This document shows positions 27,641 to 36,386 of a stretch of 64,000 nt of DNA, in pieces. Origin of the DNA: Nostoc edaphicum CCNP1411 (GTDB lineage: Bacteria; Cyanobacteriota; Cyanobacteriia; Cyanobacteriales; Nostocaceae); the NCBI RefSeq assembly GCF_014023275.1, contig NZ_CP054697.1, positions 186,001 through 250,000 on the forward strand, in the 5' to 3' direction. Below the pieces are notes generated by a model. That model did not search any database and was not told the DNA's origin. It saw nothing but the letters and a program-made list of their open reading frames with translations. Within the stretch, counting starts at the first letter, position 1, and the number at the start of each line of letters is the position of its first letter. The position numbers and the translations under genes are program-made.

Positions 27641-28090
27641 TTAAGCAGTTTTACGCGGTCTACCTGGCTTGCGCTTGCCTGAAGACTTTACATCAGCCTT
27701 TTTAGTTTTCGGTGACTTGTTGGCAGCATTGTTAGCTTTGCTTGAACGAGTAGTACGTTTTGGTTGTGGTGAAATTTCTTTAACTGGAGGCAGTAATCTT
27801 AATATAGGGAATGAGATAATAACTGCTTCGTTACTTGTGCGATGAACAACTTCATCCTCTAACATCCAAGGATCTGGCAATTTTTCAAAAGTCTGAACTT
27901 GTTGTGGTGTGATTACTTGTGATACTGATGGGATTGTAGAAGCCGCTATATTTAGATTGCTAACCGAAACCACATTACTAGCATGAGCAGACGATACAAA
28001 TAGTCCATTAATGAATTGGAATATAACGAGAGTAACGAATGCCCAAAAGATGACTTCGATTGTCAAAGTGAGTAGAGATTGCATATCCAT
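27641..28090 (-). CDS. Membrane-anchored protein with a C-terminal AT-hook
   Basis: This 149-residue protein has an N-terminal transmembrane helix (about 8-33, LTIEVIFWAFVTLVIFQFI). A spacer without known fold follows, then a highly basic tail (108-149) ending in KRKPGRPRKTA. GRPRK is the classical AT-hook core that binds the minor groove of AT-rich DNA. One basic protein with membrane anchor and AT-hook could tether plasmid DNA to the membrane. The anchor and hook are seen directly, and tethering is inference. It lies between the helicase gene and the sigma factor, on the opposite strand from the latter. Confidence 0.7.
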   Translation of the reverse strand: MDMQSLLTLTIEVIFWAFVTLVIFQFINGLFVSSAHASNVVSVSNLNIAASTIPSVSQVITPQQVQTFEKLPDPWMLEDEVVHRTSNEAVIISFPILRLLPPVKEISPQPKRTTRSSKANNAANKSPKTKKADVKSSGKRKPGRPRKTA

Positions 28091-28460
28091 GATTTTTTCT
28101 CAACTAATTATTTGTAATTTTCAATTAATTTACGCAAAGCGTCTTTGAGCTTTGTCCAAATATGAAGCGGATTTGAACATATCCTCTCTTCAAGAGAGGG
28201 CTTCACTCTAAATTTAGCGTAGCGTATCTTTGATTTAATCTAACTAAATTCCTTTATTACTTTAAAACTTAGTTACAAAATAAAGTAGGTTTTAGTATTT
28301 ACCTATTTGAAGATTTAAAGTATTATATTTATAAACTTATTTTCCAAAAATAAACATTGGGTTAAGTCTATGGTTAAGATTTGATTGGTTAGCTAATTCT
28401 GGAAATAAAAGATTCTATTCAAACGAAAAATAAAAGTAGTCGTCACAATTAATTGAAAGT
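28091..28460. other. Divergent gene-free region between AT-hook gene and sigma factor gene
   Basis: This 370-bp AT-rich region must hold the promoters of both divergent genes. I see no clear repeat array, RNA gene or canonical promoter pair. CTCTCTTCAAGAGAGGGCTT (28184-28203) contains a small hairpin. Confidence 0.3.
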
Positions 28461-29411
28461 ATGCCTAGCCCAACTACCGACTTAGTGCGCTCTTACCTCA
28501 AAGAAATCGGACGCTACCCTCTGCTAACTCCTGAGCAAGAAATTACAAATGCTAGGCTTGTGCAGCAGATGATGGCGATTGAAGAACAGCGCTCAAATCT
28601 CGCACTTCAACTAAACCATCAACCAACCACAAGAGAATTAGCTACCTCGCTTGGGCAAAGCGAAGCTGAAGTACAGTCAATCATTCAACAAGGTCAAAAA
28701 GCTAAAGAGAAAATGGTGACAGCTAACCTGCGGTTGGTGGTAGCGATCGCTAAAAAGTACCAGAATCACAATTTAGATTTTCTTGACTTGCTCCAAGAAG
28801 GGGCACTGGGACTGCAACGAGGAATCGAAAAGTTCGACCCTAACAAAGGCTACAAACTATCAACCTATGTTTATTGGTGGATTACCCAGTCAATAACACG
28901 GGCTGTAGCAGATAAGTCTCGCACTATTCGTTTACCAATTCATATCAACGAGAAATTAAACAAAATCAGGAGAGTACAGCAGCAACTATCTCAATCTTTG
29001 GGTCGTCCTCCAGTTGTAGCAGAAATAGCCGAATCCTTAAATGTATTGCCCAATCAAATACGGGAATACCTTCACGTTTCCCGCACTCCAGTCTCGCTAG
29101 AAATGCGAGTCGGGGATGAGCGTGAAACTGAACTAGCTGATATTTTACCGATGGATGGTATTTCCCTGGATGAGCAAATAGCTCAAGAGTTTTTACACCA
29201 AGACTTGAGCGAGTTGCTGGCATTGCTTAAGCCAAGGCAACGAGAAGTATTGACTTTACGTTTTGGATTGGAAGATAATCAGGAATTGACTTTGAGTCAA
29301 GTTGCAAAACGCCTAAATCTTAGTCGAGAAACAATTCGTAAAACTGAACATCTTGCTTTGAAAATTTTGCGCTCTCATCAAAACAAGATTAAAGATTATC
29401 TTCTTAATTAA
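28461..29411 (+). CDS. RNA polymerase sigma factor, sigma-70 group 2 (SigB/SigD-like)
   Basis: This 316-residue factor would direct RNA polymerase to selected promoters. It opens with region 1.2 (TDLVRSYLKEIGRYPLLTPEQEI). Region 2 is TANLRLVVAIAKKYQ, then LDLLQEGALGLQRGIEKFDP and the promoter-melting and -10 helix STYVYWWITQSITRAV (about 90-150). Region 3 follows (LGRPPVVAEIAE), then region 4.2 with the helix-turn-helix LSQVAKRLNLSRETIRKTE (280-298). Group 2 sigma factors of cyanobacteria are non-essential and often plasmid-borne. Region 4.2 has ETIRKTEHLALKILR in place of the usual VRQIERKALRKLR, so the -35 preference may differ. The start has no strong ribosome site. Confidence 0.9.
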   Translation: MPSPTTDLVRSYLKEIGRYPLLTPEQEITNARLVQQMMAIEEQRSNLALQLNHQPTTRELATSLGQSEAEVQSIIQQGQKAKEKMVTANLRLVVAIAKKYQNHNLDFLDLLQEGALGLQRGIEKFDPNKGYKLSTYVYWWITQSITRAVADKSRTIRLPIHINEKLNKIRRVQQQLSQSLGRPPVVAEIAESLNVLPNQIREYLHVSRTPVSLEMRVGDERETELADILPMDGISLDEQIAQEFLHQDLSELLALLKPRQREVLTLRFGLEDNQELTLSQVAKRLNLSRETIRKTEHLALKILRSHQNKIKDYLLN

Positions 29412-29857
29412 GATTAGCTAAGGGTTGTTGGACTTTAGTTTCATTTATATAAGTCGAACTCGCTACTCCAAAGACTGTAAACAAGTCGCCACTGCTGTTA
29501 AAGATGCCTCCAATTGCGGCACTCAGGAGTGCGATCGCGTAGCCAACATGAATCAGTGGCATCGCCTCTGCTTAATCCTTGGCGAAGAACCATGAGATTG
29601 TCAGATCAAGTCGCAAGTTACAAGTCGCAAGTATACTTCGCACTGAATCATGGGCTTGAAACAAGGACATTTTATGTCTGGCACTACATCAATTGACATA
29701 ATTCTTTTTTTTGAAGTGGGCTTGTATTCCACAACTGAAGTTTTTTATCTTACTTGCGACTTGCGACTTGTTTTTGTTACTGTTTCAATCAAATGGTGTA
29801 TGAATATATTGCTATCTAGAAACTATCCTTATAAATAGAACACCAAAGAAAGAACCG
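29412..29857. repeat. Gene-free region containing heptad-arm inverted element (AAGTCGC type)
   Basis: The inverted element spans 29607-29770. The left arm CAAGTCGCAAGTTACAAGTC is built of AAGTCGC heptads, and the right arm TACTTGCGACTTGCGACTTG (29751-29770) is its complement. The core is about 115 bp with no ORF. The remaining part of the gap has one GCGATCGC octamer and no gene. Confidence 0.6.
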
Positions 29858-30109
29858 ATGCCCAGCAAAACTATTGAAGTCCGAGAGTACACCGTTAGAG
29901 CGCACAAGCGGGAAATTCACACTCGCGTTTTCAACTTCGTATGTAAGCAGTGCGAACAACCCACACAACGAGAAACCTTTGGTGTTCGACCACTCTACTG
30001 TGAGCAATGCCGTCCGCCACAAGCGCCCAAGCAATCGAAATTAGTCCCTATAGGCAAGAGGAAACCTAGAGCGATGAACTATAAGAGTGGGAAGGATATA
30101 GCTGGGTGA
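29858..30109 (+). CDS. Small zinc-ribbon protein
   Basis: This 83-residue basic protein has two CxxC knuckles, CKQC (29-32 region) and CEQC (48-51 region), typical of a four-cysteine zinc ribbon between a charged N-terminal segment and a basic tail [17 protein letters not shown]. It probably binds nucleic acid or a protein partner. No family name can be given. It is preceded by an AAGAAAG ribosome site 10 bp upstream of ATG. It stands alone between repeats. Confidence 0.6.
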   Translation: MPSKTIEVREYTVRAHKREIHTRVFNFVCKQCEQPTQRETFGVRPLYCEQCRPPQAPKQSKLVPIGKRKPRAMNYKSGKDIAG

Positions 30110-30650
30110 TTTTTTGTTTTGAGGTAAGGGCGATCACCAACAGAGGGCAGTTACGCCATCGCACGAAAGTGAGTGAAGCAGGTAGTTATGTGTGAGGTTA
30201 CGGCAGTTGCATGAAGTGGCTAGCCGTGACTCTTCTGTGGATTCGCTGTTGCAGGGGTTGGGGATTTTGCCAAACCATATCTATCATCCTCCTTGCAGGC
30301 AAAGCTGTTGGCGGCTGTTGAGAGAGAGAACAACCTGGTTTGGAAGCAGCAGAAGTAATGATACAGCTAGTAAACAATGTTTTTTAATTGCGTTAGCGAC
30401 ACGCAAAGCGAGTCCGTGTACTCTTACTCTTAAGCAAGCTACGCTTTTAGCGTCTCATAGAGAGCGTCATTGCGAATTGGTATTAGTACCATTGCAATCA
30501 GATACCCTTGAAAGACCTACTCAGGACTGAAGCACAAAAGTGATCCGTTGAGACTCAGTGTAAGAGTATGCGGCAATTTCACTATCTTCTCTCACTCAAT
30601 GATTATCGTTATTTTTTAGGAGATAGCTGGCTTTTTCTAGTTGTTTATCA
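30110..30650. other. Gene-poor region, no convincing ORF
   Basis: Short open frames here have codon patterns unlike the neighbouring genes and run through repeats (for example GCGACACGCAAAGCGAGTCC, 30387-30406). The stretch 30190-30330 might be a gene remnant, since a protein-like RQLHEVASRDSSVDSLLQGL can be read, but no ribosome site or continuation is seen. Confidence 0.3.
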
Positions 30651-31077
30651 AGAAAGGCAGAGGGCACTTATGCTGGAGGCTCAGTTGGAATACTGTTTTC
30701 AACACTGAAGCCCGTGACAATCATCGAACTTGCGGTTTAAGACCCCCACCAAATTTTCAATTTGGTAGTCCCAATTTAGGAGGGGTTGGAATCCCCTACA
30801 AAACATTGAACCTTCTCCCAAGGGGGAATGGCACTAAGATAACGCCAAACCAATTACCTATAAGGCTTTTGGGTGTCGGGTGTCGGGTGTCGGGTGTAGT
30901 GAAGAAGGAAAATATTTATGTTCGTACTCGATATTTGGTTTTCTTAATTTTTCCCTACACCCCACACCCTACCCCCAACACCCTGCCTACACAAGCTTTC
31001 AGCTTTTCTTCGTGCCATTCTCCCAAGGGGAGAGGCTTCGCCATCTGCCCTCAGCAAGAACTGCCTTCTTCCATTTT
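30651..31077. repeat. Composite repeat with nested heptad-arm element (GGGTGTC type)
   Basis: The outer unit starts AGGCAGAGGGCAC and ends CTCAGCAAGAACTGCCTTCTT, as does the element at 31600-31794, and both share GGTTTAAGACCCCCACCAAA and AATCCCCTACAAAACATTGA. A second element sits inside at 30870-30987, with four GGGTGTC heptads (30871-30896) and the complementary CCCTACACCCCACACCCTAC (30953-30972). No gene is present. Confidence 0.65.
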
Positions 31078-31346
31078 TTTACTGGCATAGGCGCTGAAAT
31101 AATCTTTCACCTTTTCATCCCCCACCCCAGCATTGAGGGTTGGGGAATTCAATGCTAATCTGTATTTGATAGTAATGTAAAAAGATAATTTTTTCTAGCT
31201 AGTTAAAAATATTAATCATGATTTTTTACTCAAATATTTTGAATTAAGAAAGAAATTCCTTTTTAGTGATTACTAGTAAAGACTAACCAGAATTTCTTAA
31301 TTTTATATTGCTAGAGTGGGCGTATTTACAGGAGATGAAATTTTAA
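31078..31346. other. Gene-free AT-rich region
   Basis: CCCCCACCCCAGCATTGAGG and its neighbour GGTTGGGGAATTC form a weak hairpin near 31119-31150. The rest is AT-rich and ends in the ribosome site AGGAGATGAAA before the small membrane gene. Confidence 0.3.
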
Positions 31347-31568
31347 ATGTTAATCCTGATCGAGATAGCAACTAATCCTACATATACAAGATATATCCAA
31401 ATTTCTTTGCTGGCAATAATACTTGGCGGTTTTCTACTAGCTACAATTGTTGGTTCAATTGGCTGGTATATCTCTAAGCGCCCTGCTGGTTGGGAAAATG
31501 CAGAGACTCCAAACTGGATTGTACAACTTACTAAAAATCTTAATAAACAGAAGTCATCGGATAATTAG
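31347..31568 (+). CDS. Small single-pass membrane protein
   Basis: This 73-residue protein has a transmembrane helix at about 18-42 (ISLLAIILGGFLLATIVGSI) and a short tail ISKRPAGWENAETPNWIVQL with conserved-looking Trp and Pro. The ribosome site AGGAGATGAAATTTTAA precedes ATG. No family is recognised. Its size and composition suggest a small accessory subunit of a membrane complex, but no such complex lies nearby. Confidence 0.55.
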   Translation: MLILIEIATNPTYTRYIQISLLAIILGGFLLATIVGSIGWYISKRPAGWENAETPNWIVQLTKNLNKQKSSDN

Positions 31569-31599
31569 AACTGAGATAGTTAGATGAAAATTTATCAGG

Positions 31600-31794
31600 A
31601 AAGGCAGAGGGCAGGAGGCAGAAGGCAGAAGGGAATTCTGATTCCTGCCCTTTGCTACGACCGGAGGGAGTAAGGGTTTAAGACCCCCACCAAATTTTCT
31701 TGTTTTGTGGCCCCAATTAAGTACGGTATTGAATCCCCTACAAAACATTGAACCTTCCTTCTGCCTTCTACCCTCAGCAAGAACTGCCTTCTTC
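31600..31794. repeat. Heptad-arm inverted element (GGCAGAA type)
   Basis: The left arm GGCAGAGGGCAGGAGGCAGA (31603-31622 and on) is built of GGCAGAA-type heptads, and the right arm CCTTCCTTCTGCCTTCTACC (31753-31772) is its complement. The core carries GGTTTAAGACCCCCACCAAA and AATCCCCTACAAAACATTGA, shared with 30651-31077. No gene is contained. Confidence 0.7.
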
Positions 31795-31932
31795 AATTGT
31801 GAAATTAATTAAATTAACCATAAGGAAAAATCTTACAAAACCGTCATCATAATTTATCTAAAATTGTTTAATTTCCGATGTCTTTGTTAGCATTCTGCTA
31901 CCTAAAGAAAGTTAACAAAGGAGAATATAAGC

Positions 31933-32439
31933 ATGGAAGCAGAAGAAGTATTGCAGAGGTATGCAGCAGGACAACGTAATTTCTGTGGGGTAAACCTTCA
32001 AGGAATATACATGAGAGGGGTGAATTTGAGAGGAGTAAACCTTAGTTGGGCTGACTTAAGTAAGGCTTCTTTGATGGATGTTAATCTGAATGAAGCTGAT
32101 CTGCGTGGAACTTGCTTCAAAGAATCTTTTCTGATATTAGCAAATCTAACTGAGGCAGATTTGAGTTATGCTAACTTCACATCAGCTTATTTAACTTTAG
32201 CTAATTTGAGTCAGACCAATCTAAATCAGACGAATTTCACTAAAGCTAACCTCACGAAAGCCAATTTGACCGGAGCAAGATATCTAATTTCAACTAACCT
32301 TCATCAGGTTATAATAACTGATGCGATTATGCCAGATGGAAAAGTACACAGCAAAATGAGTTTGTGGAAAAAAACAGGTATTTGTCTAAAAAGTTGGACA
32401 AAGAATGGATTTTATAATTGCTCTCATGTCAAACAGTGA
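31933..32439 (+). CDS. Pentapeptide repeat protein
   Basis: This 168-residue protein has about 15 successive A(D/N)LxX pentapeptides between residues 20 and 120 (for example MRGVNLRGVNLSWADL and TEADLSYANFTSAYLTLANL), which fold as a right-handed quadrilateral beta-helix. The N-terminal cap is about 18 residues. The C-terminal 45 residues are basic without repeats. The function of such proteins varies and cannot be told from sequence. The ribosome site AAAGGAG lies 9 bp before ATG. Preceding and following regions hold no partner gene. Confidence 0.85.
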   Translation: MEAEEVLQRYAAGQRNFCGVNLQGIYMRGVNLRGVNLSWADLSKASLMDVNLNEADLRGTCFKESFLILANLTEADLSYANFTSAYLTLANLSQTNLNQTNFTKANLTKANLTGARYLISTNLHQVIITDAIMPDGKVHSKMSLWKKTGICLKSWTKNGFYNCSHVKQ

Positions 32440-33030
32440 TATACTAAGTTATTCCTTTAACTTCTGTAGGCTATCTATCAGAAGCAAGGTAAAAACAAGA
32501 GTATAAATCCGGGACTTTGCTACAACTGTGAATGAGACAAAAGTCTCTAAGTTAGAATACCCAGCGCCTGTTTATCAACTTTTATTTTTTATCTGTGAAT
32601 TGCGGATATAAATAAAAGTATTATTAAAAAGATTGTAGTTTACACCCTTGGTTGTTATGCCAGCAAAATTTTACATTCAGACAGAGTGGGCAACTGGTTT
32701 TCTTCACTAAAAGTAGGCAGAAGTCCTACATAAGTTGCGTATCTGGAAGAAAAGGAAATGGCTGGTCAATAATTACCCGCTATTTAGATATTTAGAAAAA
32801 ATCCATCAGTATCAAAGTTGCGTATATCTTTGACATGCAGACTGAAGAAAAGTGAGTTGCAGTATTGCTCTCATTGTAAATAGCACCCTGGAATTGGGAA
32901 CTATAAAACGAAGAACTGATCGGGATTTTTTCTCTCTTCTGCTCATACCTGTTGAATGTCTCATTCAATTGGTAATCTTTCAGATATTTTCTAGTCTTAT
33001 TTCAACCCCTCAAAGCTATCAGGAGTAAAT
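32440..33030. other. Gene-free region upstream of rocD
   Basis: These 591 bp contain no ORF of useful length and no repeat array that I can see. The end carries the strong ribosome site CAGGAGTAAAT of rocD. A regulatory role is possible, but no known motif (NtcA-type GTA-N8-TAC) is evident. Confidence 0.3.
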
Positions 33031-34281
33031 ATGCAAGCAACAAACGTAACTCTGGGAATTCCCAACCTCAACACTATGAATACCCAGGATTATATTGAAA
33101 TAGAACAACAATATGGTGCTGATAATTACCATCCTTTAGATGTAGTCATTACTAAAGGGCAAGGAGTGTGGATATGGGATATAGAAGGTAAAAAATACCT
33201 AGATTTTCTTTCAGCTTACTCAGCATTAAATCAAGGTCATTGTCATCCCAAAATCCTTGCAGCCATGATTGAGCAAGCCGAGAAAGTTACACTAACTTCC
33301 AGGGCTTTTCGCAATGACCAATTGGGAAGATTTTATGAGAAGCTTTCTGAGATTTCTGGTTTACCTAAAGTGCTACCCATGAATTCGGGAGCCGAAGCTG
33401 TGGAAACTGCTATCAAAGCCATTCGGAAATGGGCTTATAAAATAAAAGGTGTACCAGAAAATCAAGCAGAAATTATTGTTTGTAGTAATAATTTTTCTGG
33501 ACGCACTATTAGTTTAATCAGTTTTTCCACAGAAGAACAATATCAAGATGGATTTGGGCCTTTAACTACTGGGTTTAAAGTTATCCCTTTTGGTGATGCT
33601 GAGGCTTTAGAAAAAGCGATTACTCCTAACACTGCTGCATTTTTGGTAGAACCAATTCAGGGTGAGGGAGGTATTATCGTTCCTCCCAACGGGTTTTTAA
33701 AGCAAGCAGAACAAATCTGTCGCCATCATAATGTATTACTGGTTTTTGATGAAATTCAAACTGGGTTGGGAAGAACAGGTAAAATGTTTGCTCATCAATA
33801 TGAGAATGTTAAGCCAGATGGCATAACTGTAGGAAAAGCTTTATCTGGTGGATTTTATCCAATTTCTGCGTTTATTTCTACTGACGAAGTGATGAGTGTA
33901 TTTCAACCAGGAGATCATGGTAGTACCTTTGGCGGAAATCCATTAGCTGCTGCTATTGGAATTGCAGCACTGGATGTTCTTATAGAAGAAAATTTGCCAG
34001 AAAAAGCTGCTCAACTAGGAGAGTATTTCATCACGAAATTACAATCAATTGAGAGTTCATATATCAAGGAAGTGCGTGGCAAAGGGTTATTAATTGGGAT
34101 GGAATTGCACCCCAAAGCTGGTGGTGCTAGACGTTTTTGTAAAGCCTTAGCTAAAGAGGGATTATTAGCTAAAGAAACTAGAGATAATGTCATTCGTTTT
34201 GCTCCACCCTTAGTTATTTCCCAAGATGAAATAGATTGGGCATTGGAGAAAATTGAGCGAGTTTTGACAACCACTTGTTAG
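33031..34281 (+). CDS. rocD: Ornithine--oxo-acid aminotransferase
   Basis: This 416-residue PLP enzyme converts ornithine and 2-oxoglutarate to glutamate semialdehyde and glutamate. The class III aminotransferase signature is complete: the NSGAEAVETAIKAIRKW block, FDEIQTGLGRTGKMFA, and TVGKALSGGFYP with the PLP lysine K269. A strong ribosome site CAGGAGTAAAT supports the start. The gene is followed 250 bp later by a homospermidine-synthase-like gene, so both may act on arginine-derived nitrogen. Acetylornithine or other omega-aminotransferase activity is possible but less likely, given the overall resemblance to RocD. Confidence 0.85.
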   Translation: MQATNVTLGIPNLNTMNTQDYIEIEQQYGADNYHPLDVVITKGQGVWIWDIEGKKYLDFLSAYSALNQGHCHPKILAAMIEQAEKVTLTSRAFRNDQLGRFYEKLSEISGLPKVLPMNSGAEAVETAIKAIRKWAYKIKGVPENQAEIIVCSNNFSGRTISLISFSTEEQYQDGFGPLTTGFKVIPFGDAEALEKAITPNTAAFLVEPIQGEGGIIVPPNGFLKQAEQICRHHNVLLVFDEIQTGLGRTGKMFAHQYENVKPDGITVGKALSGGFYPISAFISTDEVMSVFQPGDHGSTFGGNPLAAAIGIAALDVLIEENLPEKAAQLGEYFITKLQSIESSYIKEVRGKGLLIGMELHPKAGGARRFCKALAKEGLLAKETRDNVIRFAPPLVISQDEIDWALEKIERVLTTTC

Positions 34282-34531
34282 TTTAGCGTAAATTGAGTAT
34301 GATGGGTGAATTGTAGTGTTTAAAAAGTCATTAGTAGCAAAATTGAACAGTCCTTTCATCCAACTCATGAGTATCTGGAAATTGCACGTCAAGTTAAATA
34401 AAAGACGGCAATCTGATCCTGGTTTGTCCTGGTACGACCACTGCGAAGCGCCTAGTACGTTGGCGAGACTTGCCTTCTAGTCGCTATGCAGACCGTATAA
34501 CTTTTATTTTCAATAAAAAGGACAATCTACC

Positions 34532-35575
34532 ATGAATCGTGAAGAACTTTTGCAACAGACTGTGCAAGCAATTGACATCAAAGCTTTCGATGTTGTTGGC
34601 TTAGTGGAAGCTATGGGTAAAACAGCTTTCCAAGGTCGAAATTTGGGGCGGGCAGCAAAAATTTATGACGCAATGCTGCAAGATAAAGAATGTACGATTA
34701 TTCTGTGTTTAGCTGGGTCTTTGTTTAGTGCTGGACTTAAGGGAATAGTCCACGATTTAATTACTCACAATATGGTAGATGCGATCGTGTCTACTGGCGC
34801 TAACATTGTTGATCAAGATTTCTTTGAAGCGTTGGGTTATCGTCATTATGTTGGCGACCCCTTTGCTGATGATGAAGTGTTAAGACAGCAACGGATAGAC
34901 CGCATATATGACACCTACATTGATGAAGATCAACTGCGGGTGTGTGACATGACGATCGCCGAAATCGCCGAGAATTTAGAGAAGCGTCCCTATTCTTCAC
35001 GGGAATTTATTGAGCAGATGGCGGTTTATTTAGAACGTCGGGGTAACTATGGTCAATCTGTGGTGCAAGCAGCCTACCAACACCAAGTCCCAATTTTTGT
35101 ACCCGCTTTTAGTGACTGTTCGGCTGGCTTTGGTTTAGTGCATCACCAATGGAATTCTCCAGAATCTCATTTAAGCATTGACTCGGTGCGAGACTTTAGG
35201 GAGTTGACGCAGTGCAAACTAGCTTCCAACTACACTGGTTTGGTGATGATTGGTGGTGGTGTACCGAAAAACTTCGCCCAGGATACGGTGGTAGCTGCGG
35301 AAATGCTGGGGTTTGATACGAGTATGCACAAGTATACAATTCAAGTCACTGTCGCCGATGAACGGGATGGGGCTTTATCTGGTTCTACTCTCAAAGAAGC
35401 GCATTCTTGGGGGAAAGTAGATAAAGCTACTGAACAAATGGTGTTTTCTGAGGCAACTGTAGCGTTCCCGTTAATTGCGGGGTATGCGTATCATAAGGGG
35501 AACTGGCGCGAGCGCCAACCACATCATTTAGCTGAGTTATTCACTAAACCTCAACCCAAGGTAGTGACTGTATAG
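34532..35575 (+). CDS. speY: Deoxyhypusine-synthase-like homospermidine synthase
   Basis: This 347-residue member of the deoxyhypusine synthase fold has the NAD-binding GSLFSAGLKGIVHDLI region, VSTGANIVDQDFFEALGYR, FVPAFSDCSAGFGL and SGSTLKEAHSWGK with the catalytic lysine (K295). Cyanobacteria lack eIF5A. In Anabaena such a homologue (SpeY) is reported to be required for homospermidine synthesis. Substrate (putrescine or spermidine derivatives) is therefore inferred from that work. It follows rocD on the same strand and may share its expression. A strong hairpin terminator lies at the end. The ribosome site AAAAGGAC is good. Confidence 0.85.
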   Translation: MNREELLQQTVQAIDIKAFDVVGLVEAMGKTAFQGRNLGRAAKIYDAMLQDKECTIILCLAGSLFSAGLKGIVHDLITHNMVDAIVSTGANIVDQDFFEALGYRHYVGDPFADDEVLRQQRIDRIYDTYIDEDQLRVCDMTIAEIAENLEKRPYSSREFIEQMAVYLERRGNYGQSVVQAAYQHQVPIFVPAFSDCSAGFGLVHHQWNSPESHLSIDSVRDFRELTQCKLASNYTGLVMIGGGVPKNFAQDTVVAAEMLGFDTSMHKYTIQVTVADERDGALSGSTLKEAHSWGKVDKATEQMVFSEATVAFPLIAGYAYHKGNWRERQPHHLAELFTKPQPKVVTV

Positions 35576-35585
35576 CAAGCAATAT

Positions 35586-36386
35586 TTAAGGAGCAAGGGA
35601 ATTCCTCTTGCTCCCTATTTTTGCATCTAAGAAGAAGCTGATGTGTAACTTACCATTACTTGGGTCGGTTTCTACTGTTGAACCGACACCGAACACCTCA
35701 CGGATTAAATCAGATTGTAGTACATCTTGAGGCGTTCCTACTGCTCTTATTGTTCCATTATTGACAACATAAATGCGATCGCAATAACTAGCAGCCAAAT
35801 TCAAATCGTGCAACGCTGCAATAGTAGTCACACCCAACCCCTTCACCAGTTCCAAAAGTTCTAACTGATAGCGAATATCAAGGTGATTAGTCGGCTCATC
35901 GAGAATCAAAAACCGTGCTTGTTGAGCGATCGCGCGTGCAATCAACACCCGTTGTTTTTCTCCACCAGAAAGGGAAATAAAACTACGTTCTGCAAAGTCA
36001 TTCATTCCCACCTGTACCAAAGCATCGAAGACTATGGAGTGGTCTTTTTCTGTCTCGCGGTCAAATAACCCTAGATGAACGTTACGCCCCATCAGTACCA
36101 TTTCTGCAACAGTAAAGTCAAATTCAGTCGATGCTTCCTGCAAAACAACTGCTGTAGCTTGTGCCATTTCACGGGCACTCAAATGCCAAATATTCTGACC
36201 ATTGAGGATTATCACCCCACTATCTGGCTTGAGGACACGATACATACATCTGAGCAAAGTTGACTTACCACTACCATTAGGGCCAATCAGCCCGACAAAC
36301 TCACCTGACGACACTTGCAGATTGATGTCATGTAAAATCTGCTTTCCCTCAATACTCCAGGATAGGTGTTTCACCTCTAATTTCAT
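35586..36386 (-). CDS. Iron-siderophore ABC transporter ATP-binding protein (FecE/FhuC-like)
   Basis: This 266-residue ATPase powers import across the cytoplasmic membrane. Walker A GPNGSGKST (about 36-44), the signature LSGGEKQRV and Walker B FLILDEPTNHLD are intact. It overlaps the permease gene by 4 bp (start at 36386, permease stop at 36383), so the two are coupled. It is last in the ABC part of the siderophore cluster. Substrate specificity of the FecE/FhuC/BtuD group cannot be told from the ATPase. The neighbouring TonB receptors and binding proteins point to ferric siderophore. Confidence 0.88.
   Translation of the reverse strand: MKLEVKHLSWSIEGKQILHDINLQVSSGEFVGLIGPNGSGKSTLLRCMYRVLKPDSGVIILNGQNIWHLSAREMAQATAVVLQEASTEFDFTVAEMVLMGRNVHLGLFDRETEKDHSIVFDALVQVGMNDFAERSFISLSGGEKQRVLIARAIAQQARFLILDEPTNHLDIRYQLELLELVKGLGVTTIAALHDLNLAASYCDRIYVVNNGTIRAVGTPQDVLQSDLIREVFGVGSTVETDPSNGKLHISFFLDAKIGSKRNSLAP
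35590..35621. terminator. Terminator after speY
   Basis: GGAGCAAG (35590-35597) pairs with CTTGCTCC (35607-35614), followed by CTATTTTT. It lies 15 bp after the speY stop and overlaps the end of the convergent ABC ATPase gene. Confidence 0.75.

Noticed and set aside
29514..29838. Short ORFs of 60 and 62 codons after the sigma factor
   Set aside because: They run through the AAGTCGC heptad arms of an inverted element and lack ribosome sites.
30641..31158. Overlapping 149- and 92-codon ORFs
   Set aside because: They run across heptad arms and shared repeat cores, change composition abruptly and match no protein pattern.
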